Below are positions 9,568 through 17,974 of a stretch of 34,936 bases of DNA, in pieces. Source of the stretch: DASUPK01 sp963747425 (GTDB lineage: Bacteria > Actinomycetota > Thermoleophilia > Solirubrobacterales > 70-9); the NCBI GenBank assembly GCA_963747425.1, contig CAVVFJ010000010.1:1-34936 (forward strand), given 5' to 3'. Each line of letters begins with the position of its first letter. Position 1 is the stretch's first letter. Under the pieces are notes generated by a model. It did not search any database. It saw nothing but the letters and a program-made list of their open reading frames with translations, and was not told where the DNA came from. The position numbers were made by a program, and so were the translations under genes.

Positions 9568-10347
9568 ATGGCTGCGGGAACCGAATCCGGGCCGCAGGGA
9601 GGAGGAATCCTGCGCCCGATCGACTGGTCGCACAGGATCGCCGACGCTTTGGAGAGAGACCTCTTCGTATTGCACGGCCAGCGAATCGTCGACGTCCGAA
9701 GCGGCGAGACGATGCGCCATGAGCTCTTCCTTCGGATGGTCGATCGCCGGCGGTTGATCCCCGCGGGCGAGTTCGTGATGGCGGCCGAGGAATTCGGGTC
9801 GATTCGGGAGATCGATCGCTGGGTCGTCGGGCGGGCGATCGAGGTCGCGGCGACGGGAAGGCCCGTTGACCTGAACCTCAGTATGAGGTCCACTGACGAG
9901 GCGATGCTGGAGCTGATCCGCGACAGGCTGGCGGAGTCCGGCGCGGACCCGGGCGACCTCGTGTTCGAGCTGAGCGAGGACCAGCTGGCGGCGGCGGCAA
10001 GGACGCGCAGCGAGTTCGTGCATGCGGTCGCGGAGCTTGGATGCCAGGTCGCTCTCGACGCCTTCGAGAAGGGCGGGCGTGGATCGTTTCTGCTCAAGCA
10101 GTTCCCGATCGGCTACATCAAGCTCGGACCTCCCTTCATCGAGGACCTGGCCGTCGACAGAGAGAGGCGCCGCTCGGTCAGCGACGCCGTCCTCAAGGCC
10201 CACCGGAACGGCCAGAGGGTCATCGCCCAGGGCGTCGAGAGCCTTATCACCCTCGAGCTGCTCGAGAGCCTGGGCGTCGACGAGGCCCAGGGCAACGCGC
10301 TCGGCCCGCCGGAATCTCTCGAGTCGCTGATGGGTTCCACGGCTTAG
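9568..10347 (+). CDS. Degenerate EAL-domain protein, probably no phosphodiesterase activity
   Basis: This 259-residue protein is a single EAL-fold domain. The signature is changed to HELFLRM (Glu52 kept, Ala-Leu replaced by Leu-Phe). The NLS and FELSE motifs are kept. The metal-binding DDFG is replaced by DAFE (residues 164-167), the KID motif becomes KLG after Lys185, and the catalytic AEGVE becomes AQGVES (Gln221). QGNALGPP matches the usual QGYxxxxP. Loss of the second Asp and of the AEG glutamate argues against c-di-GMP hydrolysis. It may bind c-di-GMP or a protein partner instead. No membrane segment is visible. A functional GGDEF domain is encoded 8 kb upstream. Transcription would run towards two tRNA genes. 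Confidence 0.85.
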   Translation: MAAGTESGPQGGGILRPIDWSHRIADALERDLFVLHGQRIVDVRSGETMRHELFLRMVDRRRLIPAGEFVMAAEEFGSIREIDRWVVGRAIEVAATGRPVDLNLSMRSTDEAMLELIRDRLAESGADPGDLVFELSEDQLAAAARTRSEFVHAVAELGCQVALDAFEKGGRGSFLLKQFPIGYIKLGPPFIEDLAVDRERRRSVSDAVLKAHRNGQRVIAQGVESLITLELLESLGVDEAQGNALGPPESLESLMGSTA

Positions 10348-10371
10348 CGGCCGGACCCGGGCAGCGGTCGA

Positions 10372-10455
10372 TGCGGCTGAGAGGAGTCGAACCTCCACGT
10401 CCCGAGGGACACAGGCACCTGAAGCCTGCGCGTCTACCAGTTCCGCCACAGCCGC
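10372..10455 (-). tRNA. tRNA-Leu (anticodon CAG)
   Basis: On the minus strand the sequence folds as a class II tRNA. The seven-base acceptor GCGGCTG pairs with CAGCCGC. The D arm has TGGCGGAACTGGTAGACGC, the anticodon stem CAGGC/GCCTG encloses TTCAGGT (anticodon CAG), the variable arm is GTCCC-tcg-GGGAC, and the T arm is GGAGGTTCGACTCC. The discriminator base is A and CCA is not encoded. Confidence 0.95.
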
Positions 10456-10522
10456 GGGCCGTCGAAGCTTAGCCTCAGTGCCTGTGGTGAGGCTGGCTAC
10501 ACTCACGGCCGTCGCAAAACCC

Positions 10523-10595
10523 GCCGCTATCGTCTAGGGGACTAGGACGCCGGATTCTCAGTCCGGAAACCCGGGTTCGAATCCCGGTAGCGGTG
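10523..10595 (+). tRNA. tRNA-Glu (anticodon CTC)
   Basis: This is a 73-base cloverleaf. The acceptor GCCGCTA pairs with TAGCGGT, leaving a G1-U72 wobble that is common in actinobacterial tRNA-Glu. The anticodon stem CCGGA/TCCGG encloses TTCTCAG (anticodon CTC), and the T arm is CCGGGTTCGAATCCCGG. The discriminator is G and CCA is not encoded. It lies 67 bases from the divergent tRNA-Leu. Confidence 0.95.
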
Positions 10596-10601
10596 CCTCA
10601 G

Positions 10602-11168
10602 CTACTTGACCGTGAGGCTGCCGTACATGCCCCTCTGGAAGTGCCCGGGAAGGTTGCAGATCATCACGTAGCTGCCGGGGGTGAGCTTGAAGCTTCCGCT
10701 CTTCGTCTGGCCGGGTCCGACCTCCTCGATCTCTCCGGGCGTCTCGACGCCCTTGGCCTCCAGGCCCTCCTCGTCGACCTCGTTGCCCTTCACGGGCAGG
10801 GACGCCGGGCTCCGATCGGTCTTCAGCAGCACCAATTCGTGCTCGACCTGGCCGCCGTTCGGGGTGGTGATCGAAACTGGCCCCGCACTGGTGGTGACGG
10901 CATTCGGGGCGAACGAGTAATCGGCCATCGTGATCGTCAGTGCCTTGCCGACGCCGGTCGTCCCGGGCTGGCTCTCGGTCGTCGAGGCCTGTGCGGCGGC
11001 CGGCTGCACCTTTCGCCCCTCGTCCTTTCCGTTGCCGTAGCCGACCACGTACGCGATGGCGACCAGACCCAGGACGAAGACGCCGGCGATGAAACCGAAC
11101 AGCACGACCATGAACCTGCGGTCGCCCTTCTCCTGCCGCTCCAGTCTGTGCCTCTCTCGCTCGTCCAT
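10602..11168 (-). CDS. Membrane-anchored cupredoxin-like copper protein
   Basis: This 188-residue protein has a short basic cytoplasmic start, one transmembrane helix (residues 20-44) and a linker rich in Ala/Thr/Ser. A plastocyanin-like domain follows from about residue 76 (ALTITMADYSFAPNAVTTSA). The type 1 copper ligands are all present: His110 in VEHELVLL, then Cys171, His176 and Met181 in CNLPGHFQRGM. It therefore probably carries an electron-transfer copper on the outer face of the membrane. The start ATG 11168 is preceded by a purine-rich ribosome site (GGAGAGGGTGAA). The same frame is open further upstream, but that part is arginine/proline-rich shadow sequence. Its 3' end lies a few bases from tRNA-Glu on the other strand. 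No redox partner gene is adjacent. Confidence 0.88.
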   Translation of the reverse strand: MDERERHRLERQEKGDRRFMVVLFGFIAGVFVLGLVAIAYVVGYGNGKDEGRKVQPAAAQASTTESQPGTTGVGKALTITMADYSFAPNAVTTSAGPVSITTPNGGQVEHELVLLKTDRSPASLPVKGNEVDEEGLEAKGVETPGEIEEVGPGQTKSGSFKLTPGSYVMICNLPGHFQRGMYGSLTVK

Positions 11169-11293
11169 TTCACCCTCTCCGAGTTGCTTTACGCGGCGCA
11201 TCCTGAGCGATGCCGGAGATCCTAAGCGAACCATCAGCCACCTCACGTTGTCATGGAGGGCAACCCCGCACCGGATGGCCGATACTCCGGTCG

Positions 11294-11673
11294 ATGCCCG
11301 CCCCGCTGATCGAGTTCCCGCCGACGACCCCGAGCGCGCCCGCCGCTTCTGGAATGGCGTGCTCGGCGCTGAGCTCGCGCCGCGGGAGAGCGGGGACGGG
11401 GAGGGCTGGGAGCTGGACAGCGACGGCCTGCGCCTCGGCGTCCACGAACGGGGACCGGGTCCCGGCGACACAGCGGCGCTGCCCTACATCACGGTGACCG
11501 ATCTACCCGACGCGCTCCGGCGCGTCGCGGAGCTCGGCGGCTCGGTGATCCATCCCGGTGAGCGCTGGGCCGTCTGCCGCGACTCGGAGGGCAGTCCATT
11601 CGCCCTCGCCGCCGGCCGGGAGCCCCGAACGGGGCAGGGAAGCGCCAAAACGGGTCGAAATCGAGGCGATTAA
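11294..11673 (+). CDS. Small VOC/glyoxalase-like protein (probable frameshift near start)
   Basis: This is a protein of about 126 residues in the vicinal oxygen chelate superfamily. The body reads DDPERARRFWNGVLGAEL, then GWELDSDGLRLGVHERG, LPYITVTDLPDALRRVAELG and CRDSEGSPFALA, a single VOC module of the kind that dimerises. Family members usually begin with a strand such as MPAPLIEFP followed directly by the DDPERA helix. Those two pieces lie in different frames here, joined near 11319-11322 by one missing base. Reading without a frameshift would start at ATG 11275 (MADTPVDARP). That product keeps the body but lacks the first beta strand. Substrate and metal use cannot be inferred. It is divergent from the cupredoxin gene. 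Confidence 0.68.
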
Positions 11674-11884
11674 GCACCCGTTAACGCCCGGAAAGTACGG
11701 CCAATTACCGATCCTGCGCCTGGGGTCCAAGGTAGGATCGCGCTTGGAGCTGCAGGACTGCGGCAGGAGAACCACTGCTGGGAAGCAGGTGAGGAGCTGA
11801 GGAGCTGCTGGAGGATGGGACCGTCATAGGGACCCGAACCGAAGCTTGCGGCTGGCGATCGGTCTGCCTCTGGGCAGGGCGGAC
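11674..11884 (+). other. Leader region upstream of the mce operon
   Basis: About 210 bases separate the VOC gene from the chosen mceA start. No gene or known riboswitch class is recognised. A small hairpin, CTGCT-GGGA-AGCAG (11775-11788), is followed by a direct repeat of GAGGAGCT (11791 and 11800). The promoter of the mce operon probably lies here, but no convincing -35/-10 pair can be named. Confidence 0.3.
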
Positions 11885-13336
11885 GTGAGCCCGGGCGAAG
11901 AGGCGGCGGCACCGCGAAGCGCGCGCGTACGGGGGGGCGGCGGATTTACCCGCCTGGCCGCACTCGGCGCCCTCGCCCTGGTCGTGATCGCGATCCTCGT
12001 CCTGCTGCTCTCGGGGGGCGGTTCCTCCAACCACTACCGCCTGCTGTTCGAGACCGGCGGGCAGCTCGTCAAGGGCAACCAGGTCCTGATCGGCGGCGCC
12101 CCCGTGGGCAGCGTCGACGACGTCACGCTCACCGACAACGGGCAGGCGCAGGTCGACATCTCCGTCAACCGGCCGCTGCACGAGGGAACCTCGGCGATCA
12201 TCCGCGCGACTTCCCTCTCGGGGATCGCCAACCGCTACGTCTCGCTCCAACCGGGCCCGGACAACAACCCCGAGCTCAACAACGACTCCATCATCTCCGA
12301 GGTCGACACGACCACCCCGGTCGATCTCGATCAGCTCTTCAACACCCTCCGCGGGCCCGAGCGACAGGCGCTGCGGAACGTGATCCAGGGCTCGGCAACG
12401 GTCTACGCCGGCAAGGGGCCGGAGGCCAACCAGACCTACAAGTACCTGAGCCCGTCGCTGGTCGCCACCGACCGGCTGCTCCAGGAGCTCGACCGGGACG
12501 AGGGGACCCTCACCAACTTCATCGTCAACGGCGCGAGCGTCGTCTCCTCCATCGCCGACCGCCGGAACGACCTCTCCGCCCTGACCCAGAACGCGAACGT
12601 GGCCCTGGGCGCGATCGCGAGCGAGAACCAGTCGTTCGACCAGGCCCTGGTCAACCTGCCGGGAACGCTCCGCCAGGCGAACACGACCTTCCACAACCTC
12701 CGGCCGGCCCTCAACGACCTCGATGTGCTGGTCAACGCCGCGAAGCCCGCGACCAAGAACCTCGCCCCGTTCCTGCGCCAGCTCCATCCGGTTCTGACCC
12801 GCTCGGTCCCGGTCTTCCGGGACCTGAACCGCGCGGTCAATCTGAAGGGGAAGTCCAATGACCTGGCGGATGCCACCGGCGACCTGACGGCCCTCGAGAA
12901 GCGGGCCGCCGAGGCGGTGCCGGTCACCGTCCAGTCGATGCAGGACTCGCAGCCCAACCTGCAGTTCCTGCGCCCCTACCTGCCCGACCTGATGTCCGCG
13001 GTCGCCCACCTGAACCAGATCACCGCCTACTACGACGCCGACGGGCACTACGCGCGGGTGCAGCCGACGGGGCTCGGTGTCATGGGGCTCAGCGGCGGCC
13101 CGCTCAACTACACCTTCACCCCTCAGAACGCCGCCAATGTCTTCAACGACTACGGCGCCTTCGGGACCACGAACAACAACATCTTCCGCCGCTGCCCCGG
13201 CGGCGGGACGCCGATCGTCGGCGGCAGCAACCCGTTCGCGTCCCCATCCCCCGCGGGCGTCTTCCTCGGCCCGCCCAACGGCGCCCCCGCCAGCACCTCC
13301 TCCTGCAACTCCACCCAGGTGGTGCCCGGACCATGA
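11885..13336 (+). CDS. mceA: MCE family protein, first of six (MceA position)
   Basis: The 483-residue protein has one N-terminal membrane anchor (LAALGALALVVIAILVLLL). An MCE/MlaD domain follows (YRLLFETGGQLVKGNQVLIG, then GAPVGSVDDVTL and SGIANRYVSLQPG), then a long helical region typical of actinobacterial Mce proteins and a Gly/Pro/Ser-rich end. Mce proteins form a hexameric tube that moves lipids or sterols across the envelope, driven by YrbE permeases and an ATPase. GTG 11885 is preferred because AGGG stands five bases before it. TTG 11846 in the same frame would add 13 residues. The stop overlaps the next start as ATGA. Confidence 0.9.
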   Translation: MSPGEEAAAPRSARVRGGGGFTRLAALGALALVVIAILVLLLSGGGSSNHYRLLFETGGQLVKGNQVLIGGAPVGSVDDVTLTDNGQAQVDISVNRPLHEGTSAIIRATSLSGIANRYVSLQPGPDNNPELNNDSIISEVDTTTPVDLDQLFNTLRGPERQALRNVIQGSATVYAGKGPEANQTYKYLSPSLVATDRLLQELDRDEGTLTNFIVNGASVVSSIADRRNDLSALTQNANVALGAIASENQSFDQALVNLPGTLRQANTTFHNLRPALNDLDVLVNAAKPATKNLAPFLRQLHPVLTRSVPVFRDLNRAVNLKGKSNDLADATGDLTALEKRAAEAVPVTVQSMQDSQPNLQFLRPYLPDLMSAVAHLNQITAYYDADGHYARVQPTGLGVMGLSGGPLNYTFTPQNAANVFNDYGAFGTTNNNIFRRCPGGGTPIVGGSNPFASPSPAGVFLGPPNGAPASTSSCNSTQVVPGP

Positions 13337-14910
13337 GGCGCATCGTCCTGATCGCGGCCGGCCTGCTGCTCGCGGCGATGCTGATCGCGCTGCCCGCGAT
13401 CGGCTCCAACGGAACCAGCGGCACCTACCTGGTCAGGGGCTACTTCGACAACGGTTCCTTCGTGGTGTCGGGCGAGCAGGTCCGAGTCGCGGGCGCGACG
13501 GTCGGCACGGTGAAGTCGGTCGACGTCTCCGGCGAAGACGAGACCGCCAGCCTCGAGGGCGGGCCGCACGCCGTCCCGGGCAAGGCGGTGGTGGTCATGG
13601 AGATCACCGACTCCGGCTTCAAGGACTTCCGTCAGGACGCGAGCTGCCTGATCCGCCCGCAGTCACTGATCGGAGAGAAGTACATCGACTGCACGCCGAC
13701 CCAGCCTCGCGCCCCCGGGACCCAGCCTCCGCCTGCGCTCGAGAAGATCTCCGACGGCGAGACGGGCTCCGGCGAGTACCTGCTGCCGCTGGAGAACAAC
13801 GGCAAGACGGTCGACCTGGACCTTGTCCAGAACATCCAGCGGCTGCCCTACCGCGACCGCTTCAGGCTCATCCTCAACGACCTCGGTGCGGGTCTGGCCG
13901 GCCGCGGACAGGACCTCGGCGAGGTGATCGACAGGGCCAACCCCGCGCTGCGCCAGACCGACCGCGTTCTCGCCATCCTGGCCGCCCAGAACCAGCAGCT
14001 CGCCAGCCTGGCCAGCAACGGGGACGCCGTTCTCGAGCCGCTCGCGCGCAACCGCACCCACATCACGAGCTTCTTCCGCAACGCCGCGATCTCCGGCGAG
14101 GCCACCGCGGAGCGCAGCGCGGACCTCGAGGAGAGTCTCCGGAAGTTCCCCGAGACGCTGCACCAGATCAGGCTGACCTCGGCGAAGCTGAAGCAGTTCG
14201 CGGACCAGGGCACGCCGTTGTTCACCGACATCAAACGGGCCGCCCCGGGTCTGAGCAAGGCGACCGTCAACCTGCCCAGCTTCGCGCGCCTGGGCATCCC
14301 GGCCCTCCAGTCGCTCGGCAACGCCGCCCAAACCGCCGGGCCCAAGCTCGTGCAGTCCGATGGCCTGCTCACCGATCTGGCCAGCACCGCGAGCTCATCG
14401 GTCTCGGTTGGCCAGAACTTCTCCGCCTTCCTCGACACCTTCACGAAGACGCAGGGCTTCCAGAACCTGATGGACTTCATCTACAACTCGGTCGGCTCGA
14501 CGAACGGCCTCGACAGGTTCGGGCACTTCCTCCGCTCCAACCTGCAGCTGACCAGCTGCGTCGAGGTCGCCGTCACCGTGCAGTCGGGATGTGAGGCGTT
14601 CTTCCAGGCGCCCGCGACGACTTCGACCACCACCACCAAGAAGAGCAAGAAGGCCAAGGCCTCGAAGGTCCGGAAGCGCCGGGGCAAGCTGTCCCCGCTC
14701 CCGCAGGTCGACGTCCCCAACATCCAGCAGCTGATCCCGCAGCTCCTCCCGGATCAGAGCCAGACCACGCCCGGCGGCACCGGCTCCGACGGCACGACGA
14801 CGACGCCGCAGCAGAACCAGGGCACGACGACGACACCGTCCGGCCGGCAGGACGTCTCGATGAACGAGGCGTCGATGTTCCTCCAGTTCCTGCTCGGGGG
14901 CGGAGCATGA
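13333..14910 (+). CDS. mceB: MCE family protein, second of six (MceB position)
   Basis: The 525-residue protein has an N-terminal membrane anchor directly at the start (RRIVLIAAGLLLAAMLIAL). The MCE domain reads YLVRGYFDNGSFVVSGEQVR and VAGATVGTVKSV, with LIGEKYIDC closing it. A long helical section with many Leu/Ala heptads follows. The C-terminus is of low complexity: a lysine-rich patch (KKSKKAKASKVRKRRGK), then Thr/Gln/Gly-rich segments. The start overlaps the mceA stop and the stop overlaps the mceC start, both as ATGA, which points to strict translational coupling and equal dosage, as expected for a hetero-hexamer. Confidence 0.9.
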   Translation: MRRIVLIAAGLLLAAMLIALPAIGSNGTSGTYLVRGYFDNGSFVVSGEQVRVAGATVGTVKSVDVSGEDETASLEGGPHAVPGKAVVVMEITDSGFKDFRQDASCLIRPQSLIGEKYIDCTPTQPRAPGTQPPPALEKISDGETGSGEYLLPLENNGKTVDLDLVQNIQRLPYRDRFRLILNDLGAGLAGRGQDLGEVIDRANPALRQTDRVLAILAAQNQQLASLASNGDAVLEPLARNRTHITSFFRNAAISGEATAERSADLEESLRKFPETLHQIRLTSAKLKQFADQGTPLFTDIKRAAPGLSKATVNLPSFARLGIPALQSLGNAAQTAGPKLVQSDGLLTDLASTASSSVSVGQNFSAFLDTFTKTQGFQNLMDFIYNSVGSTNGLDRFGHFLRSNLQLTSCVEVAVTVQSGCEAFFQAPATTSTTTTKKSKKAKASKVRKRRGKLSPLPQVDVPNIQQLIPQLLPDQSQTTPGGTGSDGTTTTPQQNQGTTTTPSGRQDVSMNEASMFLQFLLGGGA

Positions 14911-16394
14911 GGGGCGGGCGGGTCGGCAGCCTCGCCGCGAGCCCGACGCTGGTCGGAGCCGTGACCGTGCTGGTGGTCGTGGTTGCCGTCTTCCTCTCCT
15001 ACCAGGCCAACCAGGGCCTGCCGTTCGTCCCCACCTACAAGCTCTCAGCCCAGCTGCCCAACGCCGAGACGCTCGTCCCCGGCAACGACGTGCGGATCGG
15101 CGGCATCAGGGTCGGCCAGATCAAGACGGTCGAGCCCGAGACGGTCGACAACGCACCCTGCCCGAACGACCCCACGCGCCAGTGCACCACCCAGGTGGCC
15201 AAGGTCAACATGGAGCTCAACCAAGACCTCAACCCGCTGCCCGAGAACTCGACCGTGGTCGTCCGCTCGAAGTCGGCGTTGGGACTGAAGTACCTGGAGA
15301 TCGACCGCGGCAACTCCAGCCAGGGCTTCAGCCCGGGCTCGACGGTGCCGCTGACCGCCGCCCGCCCCGAGCCGGTGGAGATCGACCAGGTCTTCAACAT
15401 GTTCGACGACCCGACCCGCGTCGCGATCCAGCAGAACCTGCTCGAGTTCGGCAATGCGCTCGCCGGGCGCGGGGTGGACCTGAACGAGGCGATTGGCCAG
15501 CTGAAGCCGCTGGTCCAGGTGCTCACCCCCGTCATGAAGAACCTGGCGGACCCGAATACGGGCCTCTCGAACTTCGTCTCCTCCCTGTCCGCAACCGCCG
15601 CGGAGGTGGCGCCGGTCGCCGAGATCCAGGGTCAGCTCTTCGCCGATCTCGACACGACGTTCGCCGCGTTCGCCCGCGTCTCGCGACCGTTCATCCAGGA
15701 GTCGATCTCCCGCTCTCCGGCGGCCGAGGACACGGCCATCGCGACGCTGCCCACGATCCGGCCGTTCCTCGCCAACACCGCCAAGCTCTTCAGCGAGCTT
15801 CGCCCCGGGTTCCACGCCCTGGCCCCCAAGCAGAAGGCGGTCGGCCAGTCAATCGTGGAGGGCGTCAAGGCGCTCGCCCTGGCGCCCGCCTTCAACGCGC
15901 AGCTGGACCCGACCGCTCAGGCGCTGCTCAACCTCTCCAATGACGGGGCCGCCAGGCAGGGGATCAACTCCCTGACCCAGTTCAACAACACGCTCGGGCC
16001 GCCACTCTCCTTCATCACGCCCGCGCAGTCGGTCTGCAACTACGCGACGCTGCTGTTCCGCAACGTCGCCAGCTTCCTCAGCTCGAGCAACGGGATCGGG
16101 ACCAGCCAGCGGTTCATCGTCCTGCAGCCGCCGATCGGGCCGAACAGCGAGATCGGTCCTAGCTCGGCGCCGGCGAACGGCGGCGGCCAGCCCTCCAACT
16201 TCCTCCACTACAACCCCTACCCGAACACCGCGGCGCCGGGCCAGGAGCGCGAGTGCGAGGCGGGCAACGAGCCCTACATCGCCGGCCAGCAGGTGATCGG
16301 CAACGTCCCCGGCAACCAGGGGATCCACACCGAGGGCCAGATCCTCCAGCAGGTCGAGAAGAAGAAGAAGTCCAAGAAGAAGGGCAAGAAGTGA
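14907..16394 (+). CDS. mceC: MCE family protein, third of six (MceC position)
   Basis: The 495-residue protein has an N-terminal anchor (TLVGAVTVLVVVVAVFLSY) and an MCE domain (YKLSAQLPNAETLVPGNDVR, IGGIRVGQIKTVEPE, SKSALGLKYLEI). The helical shaft region begins at IDQVFNMFDDPTRVAIQQNL. An insert with a Cys pair (APCPNDPTRQCTTQV) sits inside the MCE domain. The end is strongly basic (KKKKSKKKGKK), like several other exported proteins in this window. It is linked to both neighbours by four-base overlaps (ATGA upstream, GTGA downstream). Confidence 0.9.
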   Translation: MRGGRVGSLAASPTLVGAVTVLVVVVAVFLSYQANQGLPFVPTYKLSAQLPNAETLVPGNDVRIGGIRVGQIKTVEPETVDNAPCPNDPTRQCTTQVAKVNMELNQDLNPLPENSTVVVRSKSALGLKYLEIDRGNSSQGFSPGSTVPLTAARPEPVEIDQVFNMFDDPTRVAIQQNLLEFGNALAGRGVDLNEAIGQLKPLVQVLTPVMKNLADPNTGLSNFVSSLSATAAEVAPVAEIQGQLFADLDTTFAAFARVSRPFIQESISRSPAAEDTAIATLPTIRPFLANTAKLFSELRPGFHALAPKQKAVGQSIVEGVKALALAPAFNAQLDPTAQALLNLSNDGAARQGINSLTQFNNTLGPPLSFITPAQSVCNYATLLFRNVASFLSSSNGIGTSQRFIVLQPPIGPNSEIGPSSAPANGGGQPSNFLHYNPYPNTAAPGQERECEAGNEPYIAGQQVIGNVPGNQGIHTEGQILQQVEKKKKSKKKGKK

Positions 16395-17974
16395 CGGACG
16401 CGCGCCCGAACAAGCCGCCCGAGGCGCCCAAGGCCAAGGACTACGACGAGCGGATCTACCGCAAGGGCCACCCGCCGCACCGCGTTCGCAACGCGCTGAT
16501 CCTGATCGCCCTGGTCGTGATCGGCACCTATCTGGCCTGGACCAAGTCGATCCCCTTCCAGTCGCACTTCGAGATCCACGCTGTCTTCAAGAACGCGGCG
16601 AACATCCGCAAGGACTCGCCGGTCCGTATCGCCGGCGTCAACGTGGGCAAGGTCGAGAGCGTGAAGAGCGTCTGCGACACCGGGCTGACCGGCAACTGCG
16701 CCAGCAACTACTCCGACGTCACCTTCACGGTCGACGACAACGGCCAGCCGGTCCACAGCGACGCCCAGATCGAGATCCGCCCGCGCATCTTCCTCGAGGG
16801 CAACTTCTTCCTCGACGTCCACCCGGGCAGCCCGAGCGCCCACTCGCTCTCGAGCGGCGACACGGTCCCCGTGACGCAGACCTCCACGGCGGTCCAGCTC
16901 GATCAGATCCTGACCTCCCTGCAGGCGCCCGACCGGGCCAACCTGCAGAAGCTGCTCGAGGGCTACGGGACCTCCCTCACCCACAAGCCGACAGCGGCCG
17001 ACGACCTGACCCAGGACCCGCTGGTCCAAGGCAAGACGGCCGCCCAGGCGATCAACCAGTCCTTCGTCTACGGCCAGACGGCCGCGCGCGATTCGGCGAT
17101 CGTCAACGAGGCACTGCTGGGCTCCGCGCCGCATGACCTCTCCAACCTGATCGCCGCGCAGGCGAAGGTGTTCGGCGCCCTGACGGGCCACGAGTCCCAG
17201 CTCCAGGGCTTCATCAGCAACTTCAACACCGTCACCGGTGCGCTTGCCTCGGAGTCCGAGAACCTGCAGCGCACGATCAAGCTGCTCGGGCCGACGCTCA
17301 AGATCGCCGAGCCGTCGCTCCGCCACACCAACTCGACCCTGCCCTTCCTGCGCGCCTTCGCCCGCGACCTGACCCCGGGAATCCGCGAGCTGCCGGCCAC
17401 GATCGCCGCCTCGCAGCCCTGGATCAACCAGACCGCCGCGCTGCTCGGCAAGAACGAGCTGGGCTACATCGCGTCACAGCTCCGCGCCGCGGGCCCGGGA
17501 GCCGGCAAGTCGGCTGCGGATGGCCGCGGCCTCTTCTCCCAGCTCGGGCTGACCAGCGGCTGCGTCGACAACGAGCTGCTGCCGACCGGCGACGTCGTGC
17601 TGAACGACTCCGGCAGCGGATACAACTTCAACACCAACGTGCCGAACTACAAGGAGTTCGGCTACGCAACGACCGGGCTGGCCGGTGAGAGCGGGACGTT
17701 CGACGGCAACGGCCCCTCGCTGCGCTTCTTCTCCGCCGGCGGTCCGACCCCCACGGGAGGCCCGGTCCCGAACCTGCGATCTCCCGTGCCGGGTGGGAGC
17801 TCGCGCGGGAACGCGCTCTGGGGCGGCTCGACGACACCGCCGATTGGGACGCGCCCCGGGCTCGGCTCCAAGCCTCCGTTCCGCACCGACGTCGCCTGTC
17901 AGAACAACGCGCTCCCCGACCTGAACGGCCCGCTGGCGGCGCAGGGAACGCCCGACCCCGCCTCGTACCCATGA
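16391..17974 (+). CDS. mceD: MCE family protein, fourth of six (MceD position)
   Basis: The 527-residue protein starts at GTG 16391, overlapping the mceC stop as GTGA. This start places a charged cytoplasmic segment (KAKDYDERIYRKGHPPHRVR) before the membrane anchor (NALILIALVVIGTYLAW). The MCE domain follows as FEIHAVFKNAANIRKDSPVR, IAGVNVGKVESVKS and FLEGNFFLDVHPG. It carries two Cys residues around TGLTGNCASNY. The shaft region starts at LDQILTSLQAPDRANLQKLL. The C-terminal part is Gly/Pro-rich. An in-frame opening upstream of 16391 is only shadow coding inside mceC. Confidence 0.9.
   Translation: MTDARPNKPPEAPKAKDYDERIYRKGHPPHRVRNALILIALVVIGTYLAWTKSIPFQSHFEIHAVFKNAANIRKDSPVRIAGVNVGKVESVKSVCDTGLTGNCASNYSDVTFTVDDNGQPVHSDAQIEIRPRIFLEGNFFLDVHPGSPSAHSLSSGDTVPVTQTSTAVQLDQILTSLQAPDRANLQKLLEGYGTSLTHKPTAADDLTQDPLVQGKTAAQAINQSFVYGQTAARDSAIVNEALLGSAPHDLSNLIAAQAKVFGALTGHESQLQGFISNFNTVTGALASESENLQRTIKLLGPTLKIAEPSLRHTNSTLPFLRAFARDLTPGIRELPATIAASQPWINQTAALLGKNELGYIASQLRAAGPGAGKSAADGRGLFSQLGLTSGCVDNELLPTGDVVLNDSGSGYNFNTNVPNYKEFGYATTGLAGESGTFDGNGPSLRFFSAGGPTPTGGPVPNLRSPVPGGSSRGNALWGGSTTPPIGTRPGLGSKPPFRTDVACQNNALPDLNGPLAAQGTPDPASYP

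Noticed and set aside
8794..10506. 570-codon open frame on the minus strand
   Set aside because: It is antisense to the FAD oxidoreductase and EAL genes and crosses tRNA-Leu; its composition is Arg/Asp/Leu-rich as expected for a shadow frame in high-GC DNA.
10372..10595. Integration site at the tRNA genes
   Set aside because: No integrase, no duplicated tRNA 3' end and no composition change were seen nearby.
11674..11884. Riboswitch (e.g. c-di-GMP class) ahead of the mce operon
   Set aside because: No conserved aptamer core could be matched; only a short hairpin and a direct repeat are visible.
16274..17326. 350-codon open frame on the minus strand inside mceD
   Set aside because: It mirrors the mceC/mceD coding sequence; similar antisense frames occur across all mce genes.
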